A DNA stretch of 64,000 bases. It comes from Haliclystus octoradiatus. Its lineage: Eukaryota > Cnidaria > Staurozoa > Stauromedusae > Haliclystidae. The stretch covers positions 15,933,936-15,997,935 of the forward strand of contig OU744448.1 of assembly GCA_916610825.1 (NCBI GenBank). Direction: 5' to 3'. Positions 54,008-64,000 of the stretch are shown here, piece after piece. Within the stretch, counting starts at the first letter, position 1. Each line of letters starts with the position of its first letter. The notes beneath the pieces are model-generated. The model ran no database searches, had not been told where the DNA came from, and worked only from the letters and a program-made list of their open reading frames with translations. A program made the position numbers and the translations under genes.

Positions 54008-56133
54008 TAATTCCCAAGGGAATTCGAATTTGACAAAAACAACTTAAAATGACCAAATACAATGCTTAATTCACAAGAGAATTCGAATTTGACAAAAACA
54101 GCTCAAAATGACCAAAAACAATGCTTAATTCCAAAGGGAATTCGGAATTAACAAAAACAGCTCAAAATGACCAAAAACAATGCTGAATTCCTAAGGGAAT
54201 TCAAATTTAACAAACACAGCTCATAATGACCAAAAACAATGCTTAATTCCAAAGGGAATTCGCAATTAACAGAAACAGCTCAAAATGACCAAAAACAATG
54301 CTTAATTCTCAAGGGAATTCGAATTTGACAAAAACAATTCAAAATGACCAAATACATTGCTTAATTCCCAAGGGAATTCGAATTTGATAAAAACAGCTCA
54401 AAATGACCAAAAACAATGCTTAAATCCCAAGAGACTTCGAATTTGACAAAAACAGCTCAAAATGACAAAACAATGCTTAATTCCAAAGGGAATTCGGAAT
54501 TAACAAAAACAGCTCAAAAAGACCAAAAACAATGCTTAATTCCCAAGGAAATTCGAATTTGATAAAAACAGCTCAAAATGACCTAAAACAATGCTGAATT
54601 CCCAAGGGAATTCGAATTTGACAAAAACAGCTCATAATGACCAAAAACAATGCTCAATTCCCAAGGGAATTCGAATTTAACAAAAACAGCTCGAAATGAC
54701 CAAAAACAATGCTTAATTCCCAAGGGAATTCGAATTTGACAAAAACAGCTCAAAATGACCAAATACAATGCTTAATTCCAAAGGGAATTCGGAATTAACA
54801 AAAACAGCTCAAAATGACCAAAAACAATGCTTAAGTCCTAAGGGAATTCCAATTTGACAAAAACAGCTCAAAATGACCAAAAACAATGCTTAATTCCAAA
54901 GGGAATTCGGAATTAACAAAAACAGCTCAAAATGACCAAAAACAATGCTTAATTCACAAGGGAATTCGAATTTTGATAAAAACAGCTCAAAATGACCAAA
55001 TACAATGCTTAATTCACAAGGGAATTCGAATTTGATAAAAACAGCTCAAAATGACAAAAAACATTGCTTAATTCCCAAGGGAATTCGAATTTGACAAAAA
55101 CAACTTAAAATGACCAAATACAATGCTTAATTCCCAAGAGAATTCGAATTTGACAAAAACAGCTCAAAATGACCAAAAACAATGCTTAATTCCAAAGGGA
55201 ATTCGGAATTAACAAAAACAGCTCAAAATGACCAAAAACAATGCTGAATTCCTAAAGGAATTCGAATTTAACAAACACAGCTCATAATGACCAAAAACAA
55301 TGCTTAATTCCAAAGGGAATTCGCAATTAACAGAAACAGCTCAAAATGACCAAAAACAATGCTTAATTCTCAAGGGAATTCGAATTTGACAAAAACAATT
55401 CAAAATGACCAAATACATTGCTTAATTCCCAAGGGAATTCGAATTTGATAAAAACAGCTCAAAATGACGAAAAAAACAATGCTTAAATCCCAAGAGACTT
55501 CGAATTTGACAAAAACAGCTCAAAATGACAAAACAATGCTTAATTCCAAAGGGAATTCGGAATTAACAAAAACAGCTCAAAAAGACCAAAAACAATGCTT
55601 AATTCCCAAGGAAATTCGAATTTGATAAAAACAGCTCAAAATGACTTAAAACAATGCTGAATTCCCAAGGGAATTCGAATTTGACAAAAACAGCTCATAA
55701 TGACCAAAAACAATGCTCAATTCCCAAGGGAATTCGAATTTAACAAAAACAGCTCGAAATGACCAAAAACAATGCTTAATTCCCAAGGGAATTCGAATTT
55801 GACAAAAACAGCTCAAAATGACCAAATACAATGCTTAATTCCAAAGGGAATTCGGAATTAACAAAAACAGCTCAAAATGACCAAAAACAATGCTTAAGTC
55901 CTAAGGGAATTCCAATTTGACAAAAACAGCTCAAAATGACCAAAAACAATGCTTAATTCCAAAGGGAATTCGGAATTAACAAAAACAGCTCAAAATGACC
56001 AAAAACAATGCTTAATTCACAAGGGAATTCGAATTTTGATAAAAACAGCTCAAAATGACCAAATACAATGCTTAATTCACAAGGGAATTCGAATTTGATA
56101 AAAACAGCTCAAAATGACAAAAAACATTGCTTA
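54008..56133 (+). repeat. 18-monomer tandem duplication
   Basis: Copies at about 54,008-55,070 and 55,071-56,133, offset 1,061-1,063 bp. GCAATTAACAG falls at 54,262 and 55,323. Identical minus-strand 61-codon open stretches lie at 54,583-54,768 and 55,646-55,831. The right copy has a private GACGAAAAAAACAATG at about 55,467. The left copy has TTCAAATTTAAC at about 54,200. Confidence 0.86.
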
Positions 56134-56516
56134 ATTCCCAAGGGAAATCGAATTTGACAAAAACAACTCAAAATGACCAAATACAATGCTTAATTCCCAA
56201 GGAAATTCGGAATTAACAAAAACAGCTCAAAATGACCAAAAACAATGCTTAATTCCTAAGGGAATTCGAATTTGATAAAAACAGCTCAAAATAACCAAAA
56301 ACAATGCTTAAATCCCAAGGGAATTCGAATTTGACAAAAACAGCTCAAAATGACCAAAACAATGCTTAATTCCAAAGGGAATTCGGAATTAACAAAAACA
56401 GCTCAAAAAGACCAAAAACAATGCTTAATTCCCAAGGAAATTCGAATTTGATAAAAACAGCTCAAAATGACCAAAAACAATGCTGAATTCCCAAGGGAAT
56501 TCGAATTTGACAAAAA

Positions 56517-58998
56517 CAGCTCATAATGACCAAAAACAATGCTCAATTCCCAAGGGAATTCGAATTTAGCAAAAACAGCTCAAAATGACCAAAAACAATG
56601 CTTAATTCCCAAGGGAATTTGAATTTGATAAAAACATCTTAAAATGACCAAAAACATTGCTTAATTCCCAAAAGAATTCGAATTTGACAAAAACAGCTCA
56701 AAATGACCAAAAACAATGCTTAATTCCAAAGGGAATTCGGAATTAACAAAAACAGCTCAAAATGACCAAAAACAATGCTCAATTCCCAAGGGAATTCTAA
56801 TTTAACAAAAACAGTTCAAAATGACCAAAAACAATGCTTAATTCCCCATGGAATTCGAATTTGACAAAAACAGCTCAAAATGACCAAATACAATGCTTAA
56901 TTCACAAGGGAATTCGAATGTGATAAAAACAGCTCAAAATGACAAAAAACATTGCTTAATTCCCAAGGGAAATCGAAATTGACAAAAACAACTCAAAATG
57001 ACCAAATACAATGCTTAATTCCCAAGGGAATTCGGAATTAACAAAACTGCTCAAAATGACCAAAAACAATGCTTAATTCCCAAGGGAATTCGAATTTGAT
57101 AAAAACAGCTCAAAATAACCAAAAACAATGCTTAATTCCCAAGGGAATTCGAATTTGACAAAAACAATTCAAAATGACCAAAAACATTGCTTAATTCCAA
57201 AGGGAAATCGGAATTAACAAAAACAGCTCAAAATGACCAAAAACAATGCTTAAGTCCTAAGGGAATTCGAATTTGACAACAACAGCTCAAAATGACCAAA
57301 AACAATGCTTAAATCCCAAGGGAATTCGAATTTGATAAAAACAGCTCAAAATGACCAAAAACAATGCTTAAATCCGAAGGGAATTCGAATTTGATAAAAA
57401 CAACTCGAAATTACCAAAAAAATAAAAGCTTAATTCCAAAGGGAATTTGGAATTAACAAAAACAGTTCAAAAAGACCAAAAACAATGCTTAATTGCCAAG
57501 GAAATTCGAATTTGATAAAAACAGCTCAAAATGACCAAAAACAATGTTTAATTCCCAAGGGAATTCGAATTTGACAAAAACAACTTAAAATGACCAAATA
57601 CAATGCTTAATTCCCAAGAGAATTCGAATTTGACAAAAAAAGCTCAAAATGACCAAAAACAATGCTTAGTTCCAAAGGGAATTCGGAATTAACAAAAACA
57701 GCTCAAAATGACCAAAAACAATGCTGAATTCCTAAGGGAATTCGAATTTAACAAACACAGCTCATAATGACCAAAAACAATGCTCAATTCCCAAGGGAAT
57801 TCGAATTTAGCAAAAACAGCTCAAAATGACCAAAAACAATGCTTAATTCCCAAGGGAATTTGAATTTGATAAAAACATCTTAAAATGACCAAAAACATTG
57901 CTTAATTCCCAAAAGAATTCGAATTTGACAAAAACAGCTCAAAATGACCAAAAACAATGCTTAATTCCAAAGGGAATTCGGAATTAACAAAAACAGCTCA
58001 AAATGACCAAAAACAATGCTTAATTCCCAAGGGAATTCTAATTTAACAAAAACAGTTCAAAATGACCAAAAACAATGCTTAATTCCCAATGGAATTCGAA
58101 TTTGACAAAAACAGCTCAAAATGACCAAATACAATGCTTAATTCACAAGGGAATTCGAATGTGATAAAAACAGCTCAAAATGACAAAAAACATTGCTTAA
58201 TTCCCAAGGGAAATCGAAATTGACAAAAACAACTCAAAATGACCAAATACAATGCTTAATTCCCAAGGGAATTCGGAATTAACAAAACTGCTCAAAATGA
58301 CCAAAAACAATGCTTAATTCCCAAGGGAATTCGAATTTGATAAAAACAGCTCAAAATAACCAAAAACAATGCTTAATTCCCAAGGGAATTCGAATTTGAC
58401 AAAAACAATTCAAAATGACCAAATACATTGCTTAATTCCAAAGGGAAATCGGAATTAACAAAAACAGCTCAAAATGACCAAAAACAATGCTTAAGTCCTA
58501 AGGGAATTCGAATTTGACAACAACAGCTCAAAATGACCAAAAACAATGCTTAAATCCCAAGGGAATTCGAATTTGATAAAAACAGCTCAAAATGACCAAA
58601 AACAATGCTTAAATCCGAAGGGAATTCGAATTTGATAAAAACAACTCGAAATTACCAAAAAAATAAAAGCTTAATTCCAAAGGGAATTTGGAATTAACAA
58701 AAACAGTTCAAAAAGACCAAAAACAATGCTTAATTGCCAAGGAAATTCGAATTTGATAAAAACAGCTCAAAATGACCAAAAACAATGTTTAATTCCCAAG
58801 GGAATTCGAATTTGACAAAAACAACTTAAAATGACCAAATACAATGCTTAATTCCCAAGAGAATTCGAATTTGACAAAAAAAGCTCAAAATGACCAAAAA
58901 CAATGCTTAATTCCAAAGGGAATTCGGAATTAACAAAAACAGCTCAAAATGACCAAAAACAATGCTGAATTCCTAAGGGAATTCGAATTTAACAAACA
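56517..58998 (+). repeat. 21-monomer tandem duplication
   Basis: Copies at about 56,517-57,757 and 57,758-58,998, offset 1,241 bp. Pairs are TTTAGCAAAAAC (56,565 and 57,806), GAATGTG (56,916 and 58,157) and the interrupted A-run AAAATAAAAGCTT (57,426 and 58,667). Confidence 0.87.
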
Positions 58999-60265
58999 CA
59001 GCTCATAATGACCAAAAACAATGCTTAATTCCAAAGGGAATTCGCAATTAACAGAAACAGCTCAAAATGACCAAAAACAATGCTTAATTCTCAAGGGAAT
59101 TCGAATTTGACAAAAACAATTCAAAATGACCAAATACATTGCTTAATTCCCAAGGGAATTCGAATTTGATAAAAACAGCTCAAAATGACCAAAAACAATG
59201 CTTAAATCCCAAGAGACTTCGAATTTGACAAAAACAGCTCAAAATGACAAAACAATGCTTAATTCTAAAGGGAATTCGGAATTAACAAAAACAGCTCAAA
59301 AAGACCAAAAACAATGCTTAATTCCCAAGGAAATTCGAATTTGATAAAAACAGCTCAAAATGACCTAAAACAATGCTGAATTCCCAAGGGAATTCGAATT
59401 TGACAAAAACAGCTCATAATGACCAAAAACAATGCTCAATTCCCAAGGGAATTCGAATTTAACAAAAACAGCTCAAAATGACCAAAAACAATGCTTAATT
59501 CCCAAGGGAATTCGAATTTGACAAAAACAGCTCAAAATGACCAAATACAATGCTTAATTCCCAAGAGAATTCGAATTTGACAAAAAAAGCTCAAAATGAC
59601 CAAAAACAATGCTTAATTCCAAAGGGAATTCGGAATTAACAAAAACAGCTCAAAATGACCAAAAACAATGCTGAATTCCTAAGGGAATTCGAATTTAACA
59701 AACACAGCTCATAATGACCAAAAACAATGCTTAATTCCAAAGGGAATTCGCAATTAACAGAAACAGCTCAAAATGACCAAAAACAATGCTTAATTCTCAA
59801 GGGAATTCGAATTTGACAAAAACAATTCAAAATGACCAAATACATTGCTTAATTCCCAAGGGAATTCGAATTTGATAAAAACAGCTCAAAATGACCAAAA
59901 ACAATGCTTAAATCCCAAGAGACTTCGAATTTGACAAAAACAGCTCAAAATGACAAAACAATGCTTAATTCTAAAGGGAATTCGGAATTAACAAAAACAG
60001 CTCAAAAAGACCAAAAACAATGCTTAATTCCCAAGGAAATTCGAATTTGATAAAAACAGCTCAAAATGACCTAAAACAATGCTGAATTCCCAAGGGAATT
60101 CGAATTTGACAAAAACAGCTCATAATGACCAAAAACAATGCTCAATTCCCAAGGGAATTCGAATTTAACAAAAACAGCTCAAAATGACCAAAAACAATGC
60201 TTAATTCCCAAGGGAATTCGAATTTGACAAAAACAGCTCAAAATGACCAAATACAATGCTTAATT
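58830..60265 (+). repeat. 12-monomer tandem duplication
   Basis: Copies at about 58,830-59,535 and 59,536-60,242, offset 706 bp. Pairs are GACAAAAAAAGCTC (58,875 and 59,581), GCAATTAACAG (59,044 and 59,750) and the rare TTCTAAAGGG (about 59,263 and 59,969). I see almost no difference between copies. Confidence 0.88.
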
Positions 60266-60440
60266 CCAAAGGGAATGCGGAATTAACAAAAACAGCTCAA
60301 AATGACCAAAAACAATGCTTAAGTCCTAAGGGAATTCGAATTTGACAAAAACAGCTCAAAATGACCAAAAACAATGCTTAATTCCAAAGGGAATTCGGAA
60401 TTAACAAAAACAGCTCAAAATGACCAAAAACAATGCTTAA

Positions 60441-60676
60441 TTCACAAGGGAATTCGAATTTGATAAAAACAGCTCAAAATGACAAAAAACATTGCTTAAT
60501 TCCCAAGGGAAATCGAATTTGACAAAAACAACTCAAAATGACCAAATACAATGCTTAATTCACAAGGGAATTCGAATTTGATAAAAACAGCTCAAAATGA
60601 CAAAAAACATTGCTTAATTCCCAAGGGAAATCGAATTTGACAAAAACAACTCAAAATGACCAAATACAATGCTTAA
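60441..60676 (+). repeat. 2-monomer (118-bp) tandem duplication
   Basis: A dimer of a TTCACAAGGG monomer and a GGGAAATCG monomer occurs twice in a row, at 60,441 and 60,559. Elsewhere in the array this pair appears once and is followed by CCCAAGGAAATTCGG. It is the shortest clear higher-order duplication here. Confidence 0.82.
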
Positions 60677-63600
60677 TTCCCAAGGAAATTCGGACTTAAC
60701 AAAAACAGCTCAAAATGACCAAAAACAATGCTTAATTCCCAAGGGAATTCGAATTTGATAAAAACAGCTCAAAATAACCAAAAACAATGCTTAAATCCCA
60801 AGGGAATTTGAATTTGACAAAAACAGCTCAAAATGACCAAAACAATGCTTAATTCCAAAGGGAATTCGGAATTAACAAAAACAGCTCAAAAATACCAAAA
60901 ACAATGCTTAATTCCCAAGGAAATTCGAATTTGATAAAAACAGCTCAAAATGACCAAAAACAATGCTGAATTCCCAAGGGAATTCGAATTTGACAAAAAC
61001 AGCTCATAATGACCAAAAACAATGCTCAATTCCCAAGGGAATTCGAATTTAACAAAAACAGCTCAAAATGACCAAAAACAATGCTTAATTCCCAAGGGAA
61101 TTTGAATTTGATAAAAACATCTTGAAATGACCAAAAACATTGCTTAATTCCCAAAAGAATTCGAATTTGACAAAAACAGCTCAAAATGACCAAAAACAAT
61201 GCTTAATTCCAAAGGGAATTCGGAATTAACAAAAACAGCTCAAAATGACCAAAAACAATGCTGAATTCCCAAGGGAATTCGAATTTGACAAAAACAGCTT
61301 AAATGACCAAAAACAATGCTCAATTCCCAAGGGAATTCTAATTTAACAAAAACAGTTCAAAATGACCAAAAACAATGCTTAACTCCCCATGGAATTCGAA
61401 TTTGACAAAAACAGCTCAAAATGACCAAATACAATGCTTAATTCACAAGGGAATTCGAATGTGATAAAAACAGCTCAAAATGACAAAAAACATTGCTTAA
61501 TTCCCAAGGGAAATCGAAATTGACAAAAACAACTCAAAATGACCAAATACAATGCTTAATTCCCAAGGGAATTCGGAATTAACAAAACTGCCCAAAATGA
61601 CCAAAAACAATGCTTAATTCCCAAGGGAATTCGAATTTGATAAAAACAGCTCAAAATAACCAAAAACAATGCTTAATTCCCAAGGGAATTCGAATTTGAC
61701 AAACACAGCTCAAAATGACCAAAAACAATGCTTAATTCCAAAGGGAATTCAGAATTAACAAAAACAGCTCAAAATGACCAAAAACAATGCTTAATTCCCA
61801 ATGGAATTCGAATTTGATAAAAACAGCTCAAAATGACCAAAAACAATGCTTAATTCTCAAGGGAATTCGAATTTGACAAAAACAATTCAAAATGACCAAA
61901 TACATTGCTTAATTCCAAAGGGAAATCGGAATTAACAAAAACAGCTCAAAATGACCAAAAACAATGCTTAAGTCCTAAGGGAATTCGAATTTGACAACAA
62001 CAGCTCAAAATGACCAAAAACAATGCTTAAATCCCAAGGGAATTCGAATTTGATAAAAACAGCTCAAAATGACCAAAAACAATGCTTAATTCCCAAGGGA
62101 ATTCGAATTTGACAAAAACAACTTAAAATGTCCAAATACAATGCTTAAATCCAAAGGGAATTCGAATTTGATAAAAACAGCTCAAAATGACCAAAAAAAA
62201 TGCTTAAATCCAAAGGGAATTCGAATTAACAAAAACAGTTCAAAAAGACCAAAAACAATGCTTAATTGCCAAGGAAATTCGAATTTGATAAAAACAGCTC
62301 AAAATGATAAAAAACAATGTTTAATTCCCAAGGGAATTCGAATTTGACAAAAACAGCTCAAATTGACCGAAAACAATGCTTAATTCCCAAGGGAATTCGA
62401 ATTTGACAAAAACAACTTAAAATGACCAAATACAATGCTTAATTCACAAGAGAATTCGAATTTGACAAAAACAGCTCAAAATGACCAAAAACAATGCTTA
62501 ATTCCAAAAGGAATTCAGAATTAACAAAAACAGCTCAAAATGACCAAAAACAATGCTAAATTCCCAAGGGAATTCGAATTTGACAAAAACAGCTCAAAAT
62601 GACCAAAAACAATGCTGAATTCCCAAGGGAATTCAAATTTGATAAAAACAGCTCAAAATAACCAAAAACAATGCTTAATTCCCAAGGGAATTCGAATTTG
62701 ACAAAAACAGCTCAAAATGACCAAAACAATGCTTAATTCCAAAGGGAATTCGGAATTAACAAAAACAGCTCAAAAAGACCAAAAACAATGCTTAATTCCC
62801 AAGGAAATTCGAATTTGATAAAAACAGCTCAAAATGACCAAAAACAACGCTGAATTCCCAAGGGAATTCGAATTTGACAAAAACAGCTCATAATGACCAA
62901 AAACAATGCTCAATTCCCAAGGGAATTCGAATTTAACAAAAACAGCTCAAAATGACCAAAAACAATGCTTAATTCCAAAGGGAATTCGGAATTAACAAAA
63001 ACAGCTCAAAATGACCAAAAACAATGCCTAAATCCCAAGGGAATTCGAATTTGATAAAAACAGCTCGAAATGACCAAAACAAATGCTTACTTTCAAAGGG
63101 AATTTGGAATTAACTAAAACAGTTCAAAAAGACCAAAAACAATGCTTAATTGCCAAGGAAATTCGAATTTGATAAAAACAGCTCAAAATGACCAAAAACA
63201 ATGTTTAATTCCCAAGGGAATTCGAATTTGACAAAAACAGCTCAAAATGACCAAAAACAATGCTTAATTCCAAAGGGAAATCGGAATTAACAAAAACAGC
63301 TCAAAATGACCAAAAACATTGCTTAAGTCCTAAGGGAATTCGAATTTGACAACAACAGCTCAAAATGACCAAAAACAATGCTTAAATCCCAAGGGGATTC
63401 GAATTTGATAAAAACAGCTCAAAATGACCAAAAACAATGCTTAAATCCGAAGGGAATTCGAATTTGATGAAAACAACTCGAAATGACGAAAAAAAATGCT
63501 TAATTCCAAAGGGAATTTGGAATTAACAAAAACAGTTCAAAAAGACCAAAAACAATGCTTAATTGCCAAGGAAATTCGAATTTGATAAAAACAGCTCAAA

Positions 63601-64000
63601 ATGACCAAAAACAATGTTTAATTCCCAAGGGAATTCGAATTTGACAAAAACAACTTAAAATGTCCAAATACAATGCTTAAATCCAAAGGGAATTCGAATT
63701 TGATAAAAACAGCTTAAAATGACCAAAAACAATGCTTAAATCCAAAGGGAATTCGAATTTGATAAAAACAGCTCGAAATGACCAAAAAAAATGCTTAATT
63801 CCAAAGGGAATTTGGAATTAACAAAAACAGTTCAAAAAGACCAAAAACAATGCTTAATTGCCAAGGAAATTCGAATTTGATAAAAACAGCTCAAAATGAT
63901 AAAAAACAATGTTTAATTCCCAAGGGAATTCGAATTTGACAAAAACAACTCAAATTGACCGAAAACAATGCTTAATTCCCAAGGGAATTCGAATTTGACA
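60677..64000 (+). repeat. Right-hand tail of the array
   Basis: About 56 monomers in mixed order. GAATGTG is at 61,457. The segments around 62,121-62,400 and 63,653-63,999 match at 1,532 bp (26 monomers), sharing ACTTAAAATGTCC, TTAAATCCAAAGGG, GATAAAAAACAATGTT and GACCGAAAACAATG. The second is cut by the window end, so the higher-order unit continues beyond it. Confidence 0.75.

Larger units (their letters stand above)
1..64000 (+). repeat. 59-bp satellite DNA array (whole window)
   Basis: Head-to-tail tandem array of a 59-bp unit. Successive CAATGCT starts fall at 2, 61, 120, 179 and 238, and the same spacing continues to the last base. About 1,085 monomers fit, all on the same strand. Within the monomer, positions 9-24 read AATTCCCAAGGGAATT, 21-30 read AATTCGAATT, and 35-59 carry three A-tracts around AGCTC and TGACC. 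Composition is about 34% G+C with A far above T on this strand. Most substitutions lie in positions 7-33. Most length changes are one A gained or lost in the runs next to CAATG, giving 58- and 60-bp monomers. No unique sequence, transposon, gene or inverted segment interrupts it. The likely role is heterochromatin (centromeric, pericentromeric, knob or subtelomeric); that role is inferred, and the organism cannot be named from this sequence. Confidence 0.98.

Noticed and set aside
54583-55831. Pair of identical 61-codon minus-strand open frames
   Set aside because: Members of the 18-monomer tandem duplication; no support for translation.
62141-62347. 68-codon + strand open reading frame
   Set aside because: Same repetitive peptide pattern, open by local variants only.
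1-64000. CRISPR-like array (short repeats with regular spacing)
   Set aside because: There are no unique spacers. The whole 59 bp repeats, and the differences are scattered point variants shared among monomers.
1-64000. CENP-B box
   Set aside because: TTCG followed by AATTTGACAAAA or GAATTAACAAAA does not fit the conserved A and CGGG positions of the box.
1-64000. Identity with the Vicia faba FokI repeat
   Set aside because: Unit length agrees at 59 bp, but I see no GGATG or CATCC in the consensus and cannot confirm sequence similarity.
1-64000. Telomeric or rDNA spacer repeats
   Set aside because: No TTAGGG, TTTAGGG or TTAGG runs, and no recognisable rRNA sequence.
1-64000. Bacterial promoters, terminators or origins suggested by AT-rich inverted repeats
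   Set aside because: They recur in nearly every monomer of a eukaryote-like satellite and have no gene next to them.

Overview
The whole 64 kb window is satellite DNA. It is one uninterrupted head-to-tail array of a 59-bp monomer, about 1,085 copies, all in the same orientation. I see no unique flanking DNA, gene, RNA gene, transposon or inversion, and the array runs off both ends. The consensus monomer (phase set at CAATGCTTAATT) is about 34% G+C and strongly strand-asymmetric: about 27 A, 12 T, 12 C and 8 G on the + strand. Its left half (positions 9-30) holds two overlapping inverted repeats, AATTCCC-AA-GGGAATT and AATTCGAATT. These carry an EcoRI site, a TTCGAA palindrome and the monomer's only CpG. 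Its right half (positions 35-59) holds three A-tracts spaced about 10 bp apart.

A long array like this points to a eukaryotic heterochromatic block (centromeric, pericentromeric, subtelomeric or a knob). The sequence does not say which lineage. Vicia faba FokI repeats also have a 59-bp unit, but I see no FokI motif in this consensus, so only the length matches.

The information lies in the higher-order structure. Single-base variants recur at spacings close to whole multiples of 59 bp, which allows a duplication map to be drawn by eye. (1) 1-10,780: an approximately 100-monomer block (about 510-6,400) followed in tandem by a second copy (about 6,400-10,780). The first copy carries an extra 26-monomer duplication. 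Variants TTTGGGAAAA and CCCACGGG occur only in the first 8.7 kb. (2) 10,780-17,800: a mixed region with 8-, 10-, 4- and 5-monomer tandem duplications. (3) 17,650-25,200: a 38-monomer and then a 24-monomer tandem duplication. (4) 23,900-37,140: overlapping long duplications at offsets of about 62, 71 and 77 monomers. (5) 36,720-41,000: a 21- and 27-monomer triplication. (6) 41,600-48,600: 30- and 25-monomer duplications. (7) 49,200-60,700: 53-, 16-, 18-, 21-, 12- and 2-monomer duplications. (8) 60,700-64,000: a tail with a separated 26-monomer pair.

The open frames found here are by-products of the repeat. Because 59 leaves remainder 2 on division by 3, a frame passes through all three phases in three monomers (177 bp, 59 codons). 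It stays open only where a CTTAA to CTGAA variant removes a stop. None is annotated as a gene. No new protein-coding system is present. What merits attention is the nested, irregular higher-order architecture with visible crossover junctions, and the monomer's palindrome plus phased A-tract design. All boundaries were read by eye and are good to roughly one monomer.
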